Shown here: one piece after another, positions 1-5,639 of the stretch
How positions within the stretch are numbered: position 1 is the first letter of the stretch
Layout: each line of letters begins with the position of its first letter
Assembly (NCBI GenBank): GCA_004555175.1
Contig: SFJE01000042.1
Location: forward strand, 1-14,552
Source of the DNA: Lentisphaeraceae bacterium
GTDB lineage: Bacteria; Verrucomicrobiota; Kiritimatiellia; RFP12; DVOR01
Reading direction: 5' to 3'
Length of the DNA: 14,552 nucleotides
Program-made: the position numbers and the translations under genes
Notes under the pieces: model-generated
Database searches by the model: none
Told to the model about the DNA's origin: nothing
Seen by the model: the letters and a program-made list of their open reading frames with translations, nothing else

Positions 1-6
1 GGAGGT

Positions 7-33
7 AAGGGGACGAACTCCGTTCTTCCCCTT
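7..33. other. Imperfect hairpin near the window edge
   Basis: Bases 7-13 (AAGGGGA) pair with 27-33 (TCCCCTT), and GAAC at 15-18 pairs with GTTC at 22-25 across a one-base mismatch and a 3-base loop. A short T-run follows at about 40-44. This could be the terminator of a gene left of the window or a transcribed leader structure; the distance to the T-run makes a classic terminator uncertain. Apart from a weak CGGGTTG/CAACTCG hairpin (75-94), I see nothing else before the promoter at 123. Confidence 0.3.
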
Positions 34-122
34 ATACCCTTTTTCCACACGAATTGCACGGTGGTAAAAAGTTTCGGGTTGATTATACAACTCGCGGGAT
101 TTTCGCCCGGCGCACTTTTCTC

Positions 123-152
123 TTTACACCCCCCCCTATAATGTGCTAGTAT
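123..152 (+). promoter_or_regulatory. Promoter of the PEP-CTERM gene
   Basis: TTTACA (123-128) is a good -35 and is followed after 18 bases by TAGTAT (147-152). The -10 is preceded by TGC (144-146), making an extended -10 (TGnTANNNT). TATAAT at 137-142 is an alternative -10, but nothing resembling a -35 stands 16-18 bases before it. Transcription would begin near 159, about 40 bases before the ATG at 199. The segment TGTGCTAGTAT recurs almost unchanged before other genes in this window. Confidence 0.6.
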
Positions 153-198
153 CCACCCCGTTGTGAGCTCCTCTCACACCATTTGAAAGGATTCGTTG

Positions 199-855
199 AT
201 GAAAAAGTTGCTCTCACTCCTCCTGGTTGGCACCCTCGCCGCCGCTACAGCCCAAGCTGTCACTACAAAGTGGTCTCAGTCAGGTGCCATCACTTCAACA
301 ACCACCGGAGCATTGCCTTATTATGGCGGTAGTGTTTTTGCGGTGACCGCGAGTTTCACTTTTTCCGGGTCTGTAATTGCAGATAACATTATCAAGGTCG
401 GCCGCGTGAACACAGCTTCTAGCACCTATGAGGGAAAAAACTACGCAACTGTCGGTGTGACCAATCAAGGTGGAACTAACTATCTTTCGATTGCGGCGTA
501 TGGTGGCGGTGGCAGTGAAGTGAAGACAGTCTCTTCAATTGTCGTTGAAGCGGATAAAGAAATTACATTCTCACTCGTAGCCAGTCGAGCTACTCCCAAT
601 ACTTTCACGCTCTATGTGAACGGCAAAAAAGACTCCGTCGCGGTGGTAGAACTATCCAATGCAATGAATACGCCCACAGATACCATTTGGGTTTATGGAT
701 CGAATTCGCTTACCGTTGAAGATGTGAGTGTCTATCATGCCGACGCTGGTGAAAACATTTACACATTGGCTCAAAAGAACTCGGTTCCTGAGCCGACGGT
801 GTTGGCGCTGTTGGCGCTGGGCGTGGCAGGCTTGGCCTTGCGCCGCAAAGCGTAA
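199..855 (+). CDS. PEP-CTERM sorting-signal surface protein
   Basis: A predicted secreted protein of 218 residues. ATG 199 is preferred over TTG 196 because GAAAGGA (185-191) lies 7 bases before it. Residues 1-20 form a Sec signal peptide ending in TAQA. The C-terminus (about 195-218) is a PEP-CTERM signal: VPEP, a hydrophobic stretch of about 15 residues, then RRKA. In this family the tail is recognised by an exosortase in the inner membrane, cleaved, and the protein is exported or anchored outside. The middle is rich in Ser, Thr, Gly and Val, and a segment with FTLYVNGKKD (about 150) looks like a small LamG/concanavalin-type beta sandwich; this domain call is weak. Base composition is clearly lower in GC than the neighbours, which may reflect transfer or the Thr/Asn/Lys-rich product. 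No exosortase is in the window. The specific role is unknown. Confidence 0.85.
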   Translation: MKKLLSLLLVGTLAAATAQAVTTKWSQSGAITSTTTGALPYYGGSVFAVTASFTFSGSVIADNIIKVGRVNTASSTYEGKNYATVGVTNQGGTNYLSIAAYGGGGSEVKTVSSIVVEADKEITFSLVASRATPNTFTLYVNGKKDSVAVVELSNAMNTPTDTIWVYGSNSLTVEDVSVYHADAGENIYTLAQKNSVPEPTVLALLALGVAGLALRRKA

Positions 856-878
856 TCCGCCTCCTTTCAAGTAATCCA

Positions 879-913
879 AACGCCTCTGACGGATCGTCGG
901 GGGCGTTGCTTTA
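879..913 (+). terminator. Terminator after the PEP-CTERM gene
   Basis: A 12-bp stem (879-890 with 896-907, including two G-T pairs) with a GGATC loop is followed by GCTTTATTTG. It sits 23 bases after the stop codon and should end transcription of the PEP-CTERM gene. Confidence 0.7.
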
Positions 914-942
914 TTTGCCCCCGCGCCGGGGTCAATTCGACC

Positions 943-977
943 TAGGGCCTACCTCGAGGTGAGGTAGGCCCTACCTC
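943..977. repeat. Compound inverted repeat, REP-like
   Basis: TAGGGCCTACCTC (943-955) and its exact reverse complement GAGGTAGGCCCTA (961-973) flank a 5-base GAGGT loop, giving a perfect 13-bp stem. The right half (961-977) is itself a palindrome around a central C, so two alternative hairpins compete for the same bases. There is no T-run next to it. It lies between two converging genes and between their terminators. A repetitive palindromic element is the best guess; a second copy is not present in the window. Confidence 0.55.
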
Positions 978-1020
978 AAAAGGGGATAGGTGCGGGGGAG
1001 TTTTGAGGGCGGGGGGACAA

Positions 1021-1051
1021 AAAAAGGCCGGGCGGGAGCCCGGCGCTTTTT
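1021..1051. terminator. Bidirectional terminator
   Basis: GCCGGGC (1027-1033), loop GGGA, GCCCGGC (1038-1044), with an A-run on the left (1021-1025, continuing from 1018) and a T-run on the right (1047-1051). Read on the minus strand it is a stem followed by seven T, 25 bases after the lipoprotein stop codon. Read on the plus strand it can catch read-through from the PEP-CTERM gene. Confidence 0.8.
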
Positions 1052-1068
1052 GGAATGGAAGGCCGCGA

Positions 1069-1530
1069 TTAGCGGACGTCGACTTTGGTTTTGGCCGGAG
1101 CCTGAGCGGGGATGACTTCCACGCCGGCGAGGGTGGCCGGGTAGCCGCTGATTTCAGCCTTCACCTTCTTGTAGACGATGTAATCTTCGGTGGTGATGGT
1201 GTAGCGGGTGCCGACGAGGCGGTCGCACTTGGCCTTTTCGCAGGCGTTGGCGTAGGCGCCGTTCTTGGCCTTGACGATGGCGCCGAAGGGCACGAGCTCG
1301 TCGGTGACGTCAGCGACGTGCGTGGCGCTGGAGCCCCAGCAGATGAGGCCGAAGAGGCACTGGACCTCGTCCTGCGCCGCGACAGGGGTATTGGCCACGG
1401 TGATCTTCTCGTGGATGGTATCCTTGACGATGGGCATGGCCATGCCCGACTCGCCGCCGTCATTCTTGTTGACGGTGATACACCCGCTGGCGAGGGCCGC
1501 GAGGGCGAGGATGGACAGAACTTTTTTCAT
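1069..1530 (-). CDS. Small cysteine-containing lipoprotein of unknown function
   Basis: 153 residues. The N-terminus MKKVLSILALAALASGC is a lipoprotein signal, with Cys17 as the predicted lipidated residue, so the protein is expected to be membrane-anchored and outside the cytoplasm. The mature part has four further cysteines, C58, C64, C97 and C102, which could form two disulfides. Conserved-looking segments are CLFGLICWGSSATH (58-71) and a C-terminal half with KAKNGAYANACEKAKCD followed by TEDYIVY and GYPA. The first segment has a faint resemblance to the TRL-like lipoprotein family (short hydrophobic run, then WG plus small residues), but not enough to name it. The start is supported by AAAGGAG directly upstream. 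It has its own consensus promoter and a strong terminator, so it is a single-gene unit. I do not recognise a function. Confidence 0.8.
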   Translation of the reverse strand: MKKVLSILALAALASGCITVNKNDGGESGMAMPIVKDTIHEKITVANTPVAAQDEVQCLFGLICWGSSATHVADVTDELVPFGAIVKAKNGAYANACEKAKCDRLVGTRYTITTEDYIVYKKVKAEISGYPATLAGVEVIPAQAPAKTKVDVR

Positions 1531-1604
1531 AGCTTGCTCCTTTCGTTTAGCGAGGAGGCCTAGTCAGTCACACAACCGGCTATGCCTATCCTCAAGCTAA
1601 GGAG

Positions 1605-1634
1605 AGTATAGTCGATTCCTCTATTGGGTGTCAA
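1605..1634 (-). promoter_or_regulatory. Consensus promoter of the lipoprotein gene
   Basis: On the minus strand TTGACA (1629-1634) is followed after 18 bases by TATACT (1605-1610). Transcription would begin near 1598, giving a leader of about 68 bases. This is the only predicted promoter in the window with a perfect -35, and the only one lacking the TG extension before the -10. Confidence 0.75.
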
Positions 1635-1671
1635 GCGAGAATTTTACCGTTTCGGACGAGCGGCGCTTGAG

Positions 1672-1692
1672 TCGACAGATGACAGATGACAG
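1672..1692. repeat. Heptamer tandem array 1 (CTGTNNN family, 3 units)
   Basis: Plus-strand units TCGACAG, ATGACAG, ATGACAG (1672-1678, 1679-1685, 1686-1692); on the minus strand these read CTGTCAT twice, then CTGTCGA. It lies 38 bases upstream of the -35 of the lipoprotein promoter, in the gap between the lipoprotein gene and the deaminase gene. Confidence 0.75.
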
Positions 1693-1780
1693 GATCGCGT
1701 TTTGACATAGCTCCTCGCGTTGCTTGGACTTCCGCGACGGGCGGGGCGGGTGAGCAGGGTGAAGGGGCCGACTTTCTAAC

Positions 1781-1899
1781 GCCGCCGAGGCCGGCGGCAC
1801 ACAAGACGAAGAAGGAGCGGTTCAAGGGAGGTTTCTACCGTTGCCCAATGAGCACGTGCCCGCAGGGCGCGTGCGGCGGGGTGGAGCGCACTGCGCTCC
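1781..1899. repeat. GC-rich palindrome cluster A
   Basis: Three hairpins without T-runs: 1781-1798 (7-bp stem GCCGCCG/CGGCGGC), 1852-1874 (10-bp stem GCACGTGCCC/GGGCGCGTGC with one G-T pair, loop GCA) and 1883-1899 (7-bp stem GGAGCGC/GCGCTCC, loop ACT). They fill most of the 407-base gap between the lipoprotein and deaminase genes and lie downstream of the deaminase stop codon, so they may serve as weak terminators or mRNA 3'-end stabilisers. No convincing gene is present in this gap. Confidence 0.55.
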
Positions 1900-1937
1900 C
1901 GAGGGGTGCGGGGGCGAGGAGTCCCTGCAAGCTGGGG

Positions 1938-3209
1938 CTAGACGAGGAGGCGGCCGGCGCGGACGAGGCAGCGGCCGGCGCAGTAGACGGAGTCGACGAG
2001 GGCGGAGTCTCCGGCGTAGATGAAGTTGGCATCGGGGTTGCCGCCGGCGGCGAAGATGGGGTGGTCGAGGCGGATAAGGAGGAGGTCGGCATCGGCGCCT
2101 GGGGCGATGCGCCCGGCGTTGGGGAAGCCGAGGGCGGCGGCGGCAGTTTCGGTGACGGCGCGGTCGAGTTCGGCGAAGGGAAGGGCGGCGGGGTCGCCGG
2201 CGGTGGCTTTGGCGGTGAGGGCGGCGGCCTTGGTTTCGGCGATCATGGAGAGGGCGTTATTGGAGGCGGCGCCATCGGTGCCGACGATGACGGGGATGCC
2301 GGCGGCGCGGGCCTTGGCCCAGTGGAAGGCGCCGGAGGCGAGCTTGGCGTTGGAGTTTGGGCAGGTGACGAGGGTACAGCCGCGCTGGGCGAGGCAGTCG
2401 CGATCGCGGTCAGAGAGGTGGCAGGCGTGGGCGATGAGGGTGCCGGGACGAAGGATGCGGCAGCGGTCGAGGTAGGCGATGGGGCTTTCGGCGCCGAAGC
2501 GTTCGCGTGCGATGGTGTGTTCGAGGGGGCTTTCGGCGGCGTGGATGTGGATGGGTAGCTCGGTGGCATCGGCCTCGGCGGCGACGGCACGGAGGTCGGC
2601 TTCGGTGGTGGTGTAGAGGGCGTGTGGGGCGAGGGTGAGGCCGAGGGTGGGGGGCAGGCTGGGCGCGAGGGCGCGGAGCTCGGCATTTTGGAAGTGCTCG
2701 CCATTCTGGTCTTGCCAGACGATGCCGACGCGTGCGCGGATGCCCATGTCGCGGGCGGCTTGGAGGATGGCCGGCTGGTGGAAGTACATGTCGTTGAAGG
2801 CGACGCAACCGGAGAGGAGGCTTTCGGCGATGGCCAGGCGGGTGCCGTGGTAGACGCGCTCGGGGGTGAGTTCGCGTTCGCGCGGCCAGATACACTCTTC
2901 GAGCCAGGGCATGAGGGCGCGGTCGTCATCGATGCCGCGCAGGAGGGTCATGGCGTGGTGGGTGTGGCCGTTATAGAAGGGCGGGCGCAGGAGGAAGCCG
3001 GTGCAGTCGCGCCGCTCGGCGGCGGGGAGGTTGGCCAGGGTGCCGGCGGGCTCCACCGCGGCGATGCGGGAGCCCTCGATGGCCACATCCACGCGCCGGC
3101 CGCGGAAGAGGGCGTTGGTTAGGATGAGGGAATAGTCGACAGTGGACAGTCGACAGTTGACAGTGCTGGCGCTCGAGGTGTTGAGTCCGTCTGAGCCGTG
3201 GGAAACCAT
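1938..3209 (-). CDS. mtaD: Amidohydrolase, 5'-methylthioadenosine/S-adenosylhomocysteine deaminase type
   Basis: 423 residues; a cytosolic metal-dependent deaminase of the amidohydrolase superfamily (TIM barrel plus small beta domain). Family members hydrolyse the 6-amino group of adenosine derivatives such as MTA and SAH. Visible metal and catalytic residues: HTH at 82-84 (within NGHTHHAMTLLRG), HIHAAES with His223 and Glu226, His261 in HACHLS, and GTDGAASNN with Asp312. MPWLEECIWPRE (100-111) is typical of MTA/SAH deaminases and chlorohydrolase-like relatives; guanine or another purine-like substrate cannot be excluded. The start has a strong GGAGGG seven bases upstream. The N-terminus is odd: residues about 16-25 are encoded by a heptamer array and the family domain begins only at about residue 27. 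It is the last gene of the probable aspS operon, 69 bases after the exonuclease gene. Confidence 0.8.
   Translation of the reverse strand: MVSHGSDGLNTSSASTVNCRLSTVDYSLILTNALFRGRRVDVAIEGSRIAAVEPAGTLANLPAAERRDCTGFLLRPPFYNGHTHHAMTLLRGIDDDRALMPWLEECIWPRERELTPERVYHGTRLAIAESLLSGCVAFNDMYFHQPAILQAARDMGIRARVGIVWQDQNGEHFQNAELRALAPSLPPTLGLTLAPHALYTTTEADLRAVAAEADATELPIHIHAAESPLEHTIARERFGAESPIAYLDRCRILRPGTLIAHACHLSDRDRDCLAQRGCTLVTCPNSNAKLASGAFHWAKARAAGIPVIVGTDGAASNNALSMIAETKAAALTAKATAGDPAALPFAELDRAVTETAAAALGFPNAGRIAPGADADLLLIRLDHPIFAAGGNPDANFIYAGDSALVDSVYCAGRCLVRAGRLLV
3136..3163. repeat. Heptamer tandem array 2 (4 units), inside the deaminase N-terminus
   Basis: Exactly four 7-base units: TCGACAG, TGGACAG, TCGACAG, TTGACAG. 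Read on the coding (minus) strand they are CTGTCAA, CTGTCGA, CTGTCCA, CTGTCGA. They are translated as part of residues 16-25 of the deaminase, giving the peptide NCRLSTVD. The array ends right where the conserved amidohydrolase domain begins. Confidence 0.85.
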
Positions 3210-3216
3210 TGCCTAG

Positions 3217-3222
3217 CCCTCC
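3217..3222 (-). promoter_or_regulatory. Ribosome binding site fixing the deaminase start
   Basis: GGAGGG on the minus strand lies 7 bases before the ATG whose first base is 3209. This strong Shine-Dalgarno sequence argues that the start upstream of heptamer array 2 is real and that the repeat is translated. No ATG, GTG or TTG exists between the repeat and the conserved domain. Confidence 0.75.
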
Positions 3223-3243
3223 GTTGATCCGTCGCGTAAGCGG

Positions 3244-3271
3244 CTAACAGCTAACCGCTAACAGCTGTCAG
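3244..3271. repeat. Heptamer tandem array 3 (4 units), between exonuclease and deaminase
   Basis: Four units CTAACAG, CTAACCG, CTAACAG, CTGTCAG (plus strand), again 28 bases in all; on the minus strand they read CTGACAG, CTGTTAG, CGGTTAG, CTGTTAG. The array begins 7 bases after the stop codon of the exonuclease gene, inside the predicted operon mRNA. Confidence 0.8.
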
Positions 3272-3278
3272 CTATTCT

Positions 3279-4142
3279 CTACTCGCCCTTCACGGCGAGG
3301 AGGCGGTCCCACTCTTCGAGGTAGGCTTCAAGGAAGGCCATCTCGGGTTGGTCGAGCAGGCTCATAAGGTAGTCGCGCAAGAGGGCCTCTTCCTCGTGGT
3401 ATTCATCGGTGGAGAAGCGGCCGGAGACCCAAGCAAGGCGGAGCCAGAGGAGGTAGGTGGTGATGGCATCGAAGGCGTTGTACTGGACGATCTCGCGGTA
3501 GCGGCCGGCCTGCCAGAGGTCGAGGACCTGGTCGCCGTGGGCGTCGAACTTGCCCGGGATGCCGCAGAGGGTGGCCGCTTCGTGGAGACTGACGGCGCCG
3601 GTGCGGTTGACGAAGGGGCCGGCGATGAGCTCCATCAGGTCGATGGAGGCCTCATTGTCGCGGGCGAAGTAGTCGACGCCGTCCCAGGGCTTGGCGGGGC
3701 GGTTGAGGAAGCCCTTGGCGGGGATGCCCAGGGCCAGGGCGCGCTGGGCGATAATGCGCAGGTCCGAGGAGCGGGAGTTGAAGCCGATGAGTTGGGGCTG
3801 CTTGCGCCCGACGGAGGTGGTGAAGGCCGAGAGGATGGCGCGCTCGGCGCGGGCGGCGGGGTCGTCGGGGTTGCGCGGGAGGGTGATGAGGCGCAACTCG
3901 GCCGGGGCGGCGGGCGAGGGCTTGGTGCGCATGAGCATGGCGATGGAGACCACGCGGCTCTGCATGAGGCGGACGAAGGGGCGGGGCTGCTCCTCGGTGG
4001 CGCCATTGGCGGCCCAGAGCTGGCGCAGGAGCGCTTCTTCTGGGAGGCCTTCGGCTTCGCGGAAGAGGAGGCGGGCGGATTGAACGTCGGGGATCCACTC
4101 GCAATCGAAGGCAATGAGCATATCCGGCACGGTGCGTATCAT
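3279..4142 (-). CDS. PolB-like 3'-5' exonuclease (DnaQ/RNase H fold)
   Basis: 287 residues, predicted cytosolic nuclease that removes nucleotides from 3' ends using two metal ions. The three exonuclease motifs are visible: Exo I with Asp13 and Glu15 in AFDCEW; Exo II with Asn122 and Asp127 in LIGFNSRSSDLRII; and Exo III with Tyr221 and Asp225 in YNAFDAITTYLLW. The order, spacing and the ISFN/GFNSRxxD style fit the stand-alone predicted PolB-like exonuclease domain family (PF10108) rather than DnaQ or RNase D. There is no polymerase domain. The start is supported by GGAGA about 6 bases upstream; an internal ATG at residue 8 is possible. It lies 15 bases after the helical-repeat gene, so is probably cotranscribed. 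The biological substrate is not known; a repair or RNA-processing role is an inference. Confidence 0.8.
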   Translation of the reverse strand: MIRTVPDMLIAFDCEWIPDVQSARLLFREAEGLPEEALLRQLWAANGATEEQPRPFVRLMQSRVVSIAMLMRTKPSPAAPAELRLITLPRNPDDPAARAERAILSAFTTSVGRKQPQLIGFNSRSSDLRIIAQRALALGIPAKGFLNRPAKPWDGVDYFARDNEASIDLMELIAGPFVNRTGAVSLHEAATLCGIPGKFDAHGDQVLDLWQAGRYREIVQYNAFDAITTYLLWLRLAWVSGRFSTDEYHEEEALLRDYLMSLLDQPEMAFLEAYLEEWDRLLAVKGE

Positions 4143-4157
4143 AGGCTTCTCCGGGGA

Positions 4158-4958
4158 TTAGGGCGCTGAGGGGAGGGTGGCGAGGAAGCGCGAGAGCTGT
4201 TCTTGCTGCAGGGGCGAGAGTTCGGGCCAAGCGCGGTCAAGGAGCTCGCGGAAGTAGGGCAAGAGCCCGGCGTGGCCGCCTTCGCGCAGCAGGGCGGTGA
4301 GCACGCGCAGTTGATCGGGATTGTGCTCGGCGCGGGCATACCAATAGAGCGCGCGCAGGCGCGGATGGTTCCAGTCCACCTCGGCCAGGTGGAGGCGCTG
4401 GGCAAAGGCCGCGGCCTCGGCGGCCTCGGGCGGGGGGAGCTCGGCGAGGTGGGCACGGTAGAAGCCGGCCGCTTCGTCATTCGTGCCGCCGAGCTTATCT
4501 TCCCAGAGCCAACCCATCTGCCGCAGGAGCACGACCGAGCGGGGCATCACCCCGAGTCCGCGCTCGAGCAGCCCCACGCCGCGCTTGACCCAGCGCCACT
4601 TTTCGGCGGGGTCGCGATGGGCAGCGGAGAGGTTGTAGGCCAGGTTCCAGGCGTTGTAGGCCCAGGCGTCGGCGGAGGTCGGCTCGAGGGTGACGAGCAG
4701 CTCGGTGAGCGGGAGCATCTCGGCGTAGCGGCTCTGCTGTTGCAGGTCCGCCAGGCGCCACCAGAGGATTTCGGCCAGAATGCCGCGGCTGCCGCCCAGG
4801 GCCACCATCACCGTGGCCAGCGCCGGGGAGGCGACGGCCACCGTCGGCGGCACGGCCAGGCGCGTGACGCAAAACGAAGCCGCCAGCCCTCCCCCCAGCA
4901 GGAGCGTCCACAGCCAATGGCGGGCGCGGCAAGCGTGGGCGGTGAGCCGGCGGAGCAT
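4158..4958 (-). CDS. Membrane-anchored helical (TPR-like) repeat protein, unknown function
   Basis: 266 residues. A hydrophobic segment at about 14-32 is a signal anchor. After a Pro/Ala/Val-rich linker comes an all-helical region with a conserved-looking block: GSRGILAEILWWRLADLQQQ (57-76), RYAEMLPLTELLVTLEP (77-93), then AWAYNAWNLAYNLS (98-111) and EKWRWVKRGVGLLERGL (119-135). This looks like a divergent tetratricopeptide scaffold, and the block RY.E..PL.....L.P...D.WAYNAWN.AYN resembles uncharacterised TPR proteins that I recall from PVC-group bacteria. The rest is rich in Leu, Ala, Arg and Glu helices. No catalytic motif is evident. The best Shine-Dalgarno candidate (GGAAAGG) is 12 bases upstream, which is long, so the start is less certain. 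It lies 31 bases after gph and 15 before the exonuclease gene. Protein interaction at the membrane is an inference. Confidence 0.65.
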   Translation of the reverse strand: MLRRLTAHACRARHWLWTLLLGGGLAASFCVTRLAVPPTVAVASPALATVMVALGGSRGILAEILWWRLADLQQQSRYAEMLPLTELLVTLEPTSADAWAYNAWNLAYNLSAAHRDPAEKWRWVKRGVGLLERGLGVMPRSVVLLRQMGWLWEDKLGGTNDEAAGFYRAHLAELPPPEAAEAAAFAQRLHLAEVDWNHPRLRALYWYARAEHNPDQLRVLTALLREGGHAGLLPYFRELLDRAWPELSPLQQEQLSRFLATLPSAP

Positions 4959-4989
4959 CGTTCGGCGGGCCTTTCCGGGCGGAAGCGGG

Positions 4990-5634
4990 CTACAACTGGC
5001 GGAGGTAGGCGGGGAACTCGCGCAGGTCGTCGACCGCTACCTCCCAGGTCTCCTCGCGCGGATTGCCAAAGCCGTAGACGCAGCGGCAGACGCGCAACCC
5101 GGCGCGGCGGCCGACTTCGAGGTCGGTGTAGTTATCGCCCACCACCCAGTCGGTGGGGGAGATGGCCACGCCCATCCGTTCGGCCGCCAGGTGGAGGAGG
5201 CCGGGATCGGGCTTGAGCACAGGCACATCTCCCCCGCCGACGGTGACATCGAAGTAGGCGAGCACGCCCAGGCGCTCGAGGATGCGCGGGATGAGCTCGG
5301 AGGTTTTGTTGGAGGTGACGGCCAGGCGGCAACCCATTGCCTTGAGCTCGGCCAGCGCTTGGGCCACCCCGGGATAGAGGTAGGTGCGCTCGACGAGGTG
5401 CTCGGCGTATTGGCGCTTGTTGTTGGCCACGAGCTCATCGAGCCGATCGGCGAAGTCGGGCATCGCCCGCTCCATCAGCTTGCGCGCGCCGTTGCCGACC
5501 ATCTTGGTGATCGCCTCGAGCGGCAGGGGCGGCAGACCGTAGTCTGCGCGCGTCAGGTTCACGCTGTTGGCGATGTCGCCGCGCGAATCGATGAGCGTGC
5601 CGTCGAGGTCGAAGAAGATTGTGGGCGAGGCCAT
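4990..5634 (-). CDS. gph: HAD-family phosphatase, phosphoglycolate phosphatase-like
   Basis: 214 residues, the usual length for the Gph/PGPase branch of the haloacid dehalogenase superfamily. All four motifs are present: FFDLDGTLIDS with nucleophile Asp9 and acid/base Asp11; VTSNK with Ser108; LKPDP with Lys141; and VVGDNYTDLEVGRRAG with Asp167 and Asp171. Residues about 15-90 form the helical cap typical of subfamily IA enzymes. The likely reaction is hydrolysis of 2-phosphoglycolate, which arises among others from repair of oxidised DNA 3' ends, but HAD substrate specificity cannot be read from sequence, and pyrophosphatase or another small phosphoester activity is possible. The ATG lies only 5 bases after the aspS stop codon, which indicates cotranscription and likely translational coupling with aspS. 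Confidence 0.8.
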   Translation of the reverse strand: MASPTIFFDLDGTLIDSRGDIANSVNLTRADYGLPPLPLEAITKMVGNGARKLMERAMPDFADRLDELVANNKRQYAEHLVERTYLYPGVAQALAELKAMGCRLAVTSNKTSELIPRILERLGVLAYFDVTVGGGDVPVLKPDPGLLHLAAERMGVAISPTDWVVGDNYTDLEVGRRAGLRVCRCVYGFGNPREETWEVAVDDLREFPAYLRQL

Positions 5635-5639
5635 AGTGC

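Noticed and set aside
1631..1825. Small minus-strand frame of 64 codons, or a 25-codon version from an internal ATG with GGAG upstream, in the gap next to the lipoprotein gene
   Set aside because: It runs through heptamer array 1, its stop overlaps the -35 of the lipoprotein promoter, and there is no recognisable domain. Chance frame in GC-rich DNA is more likely.
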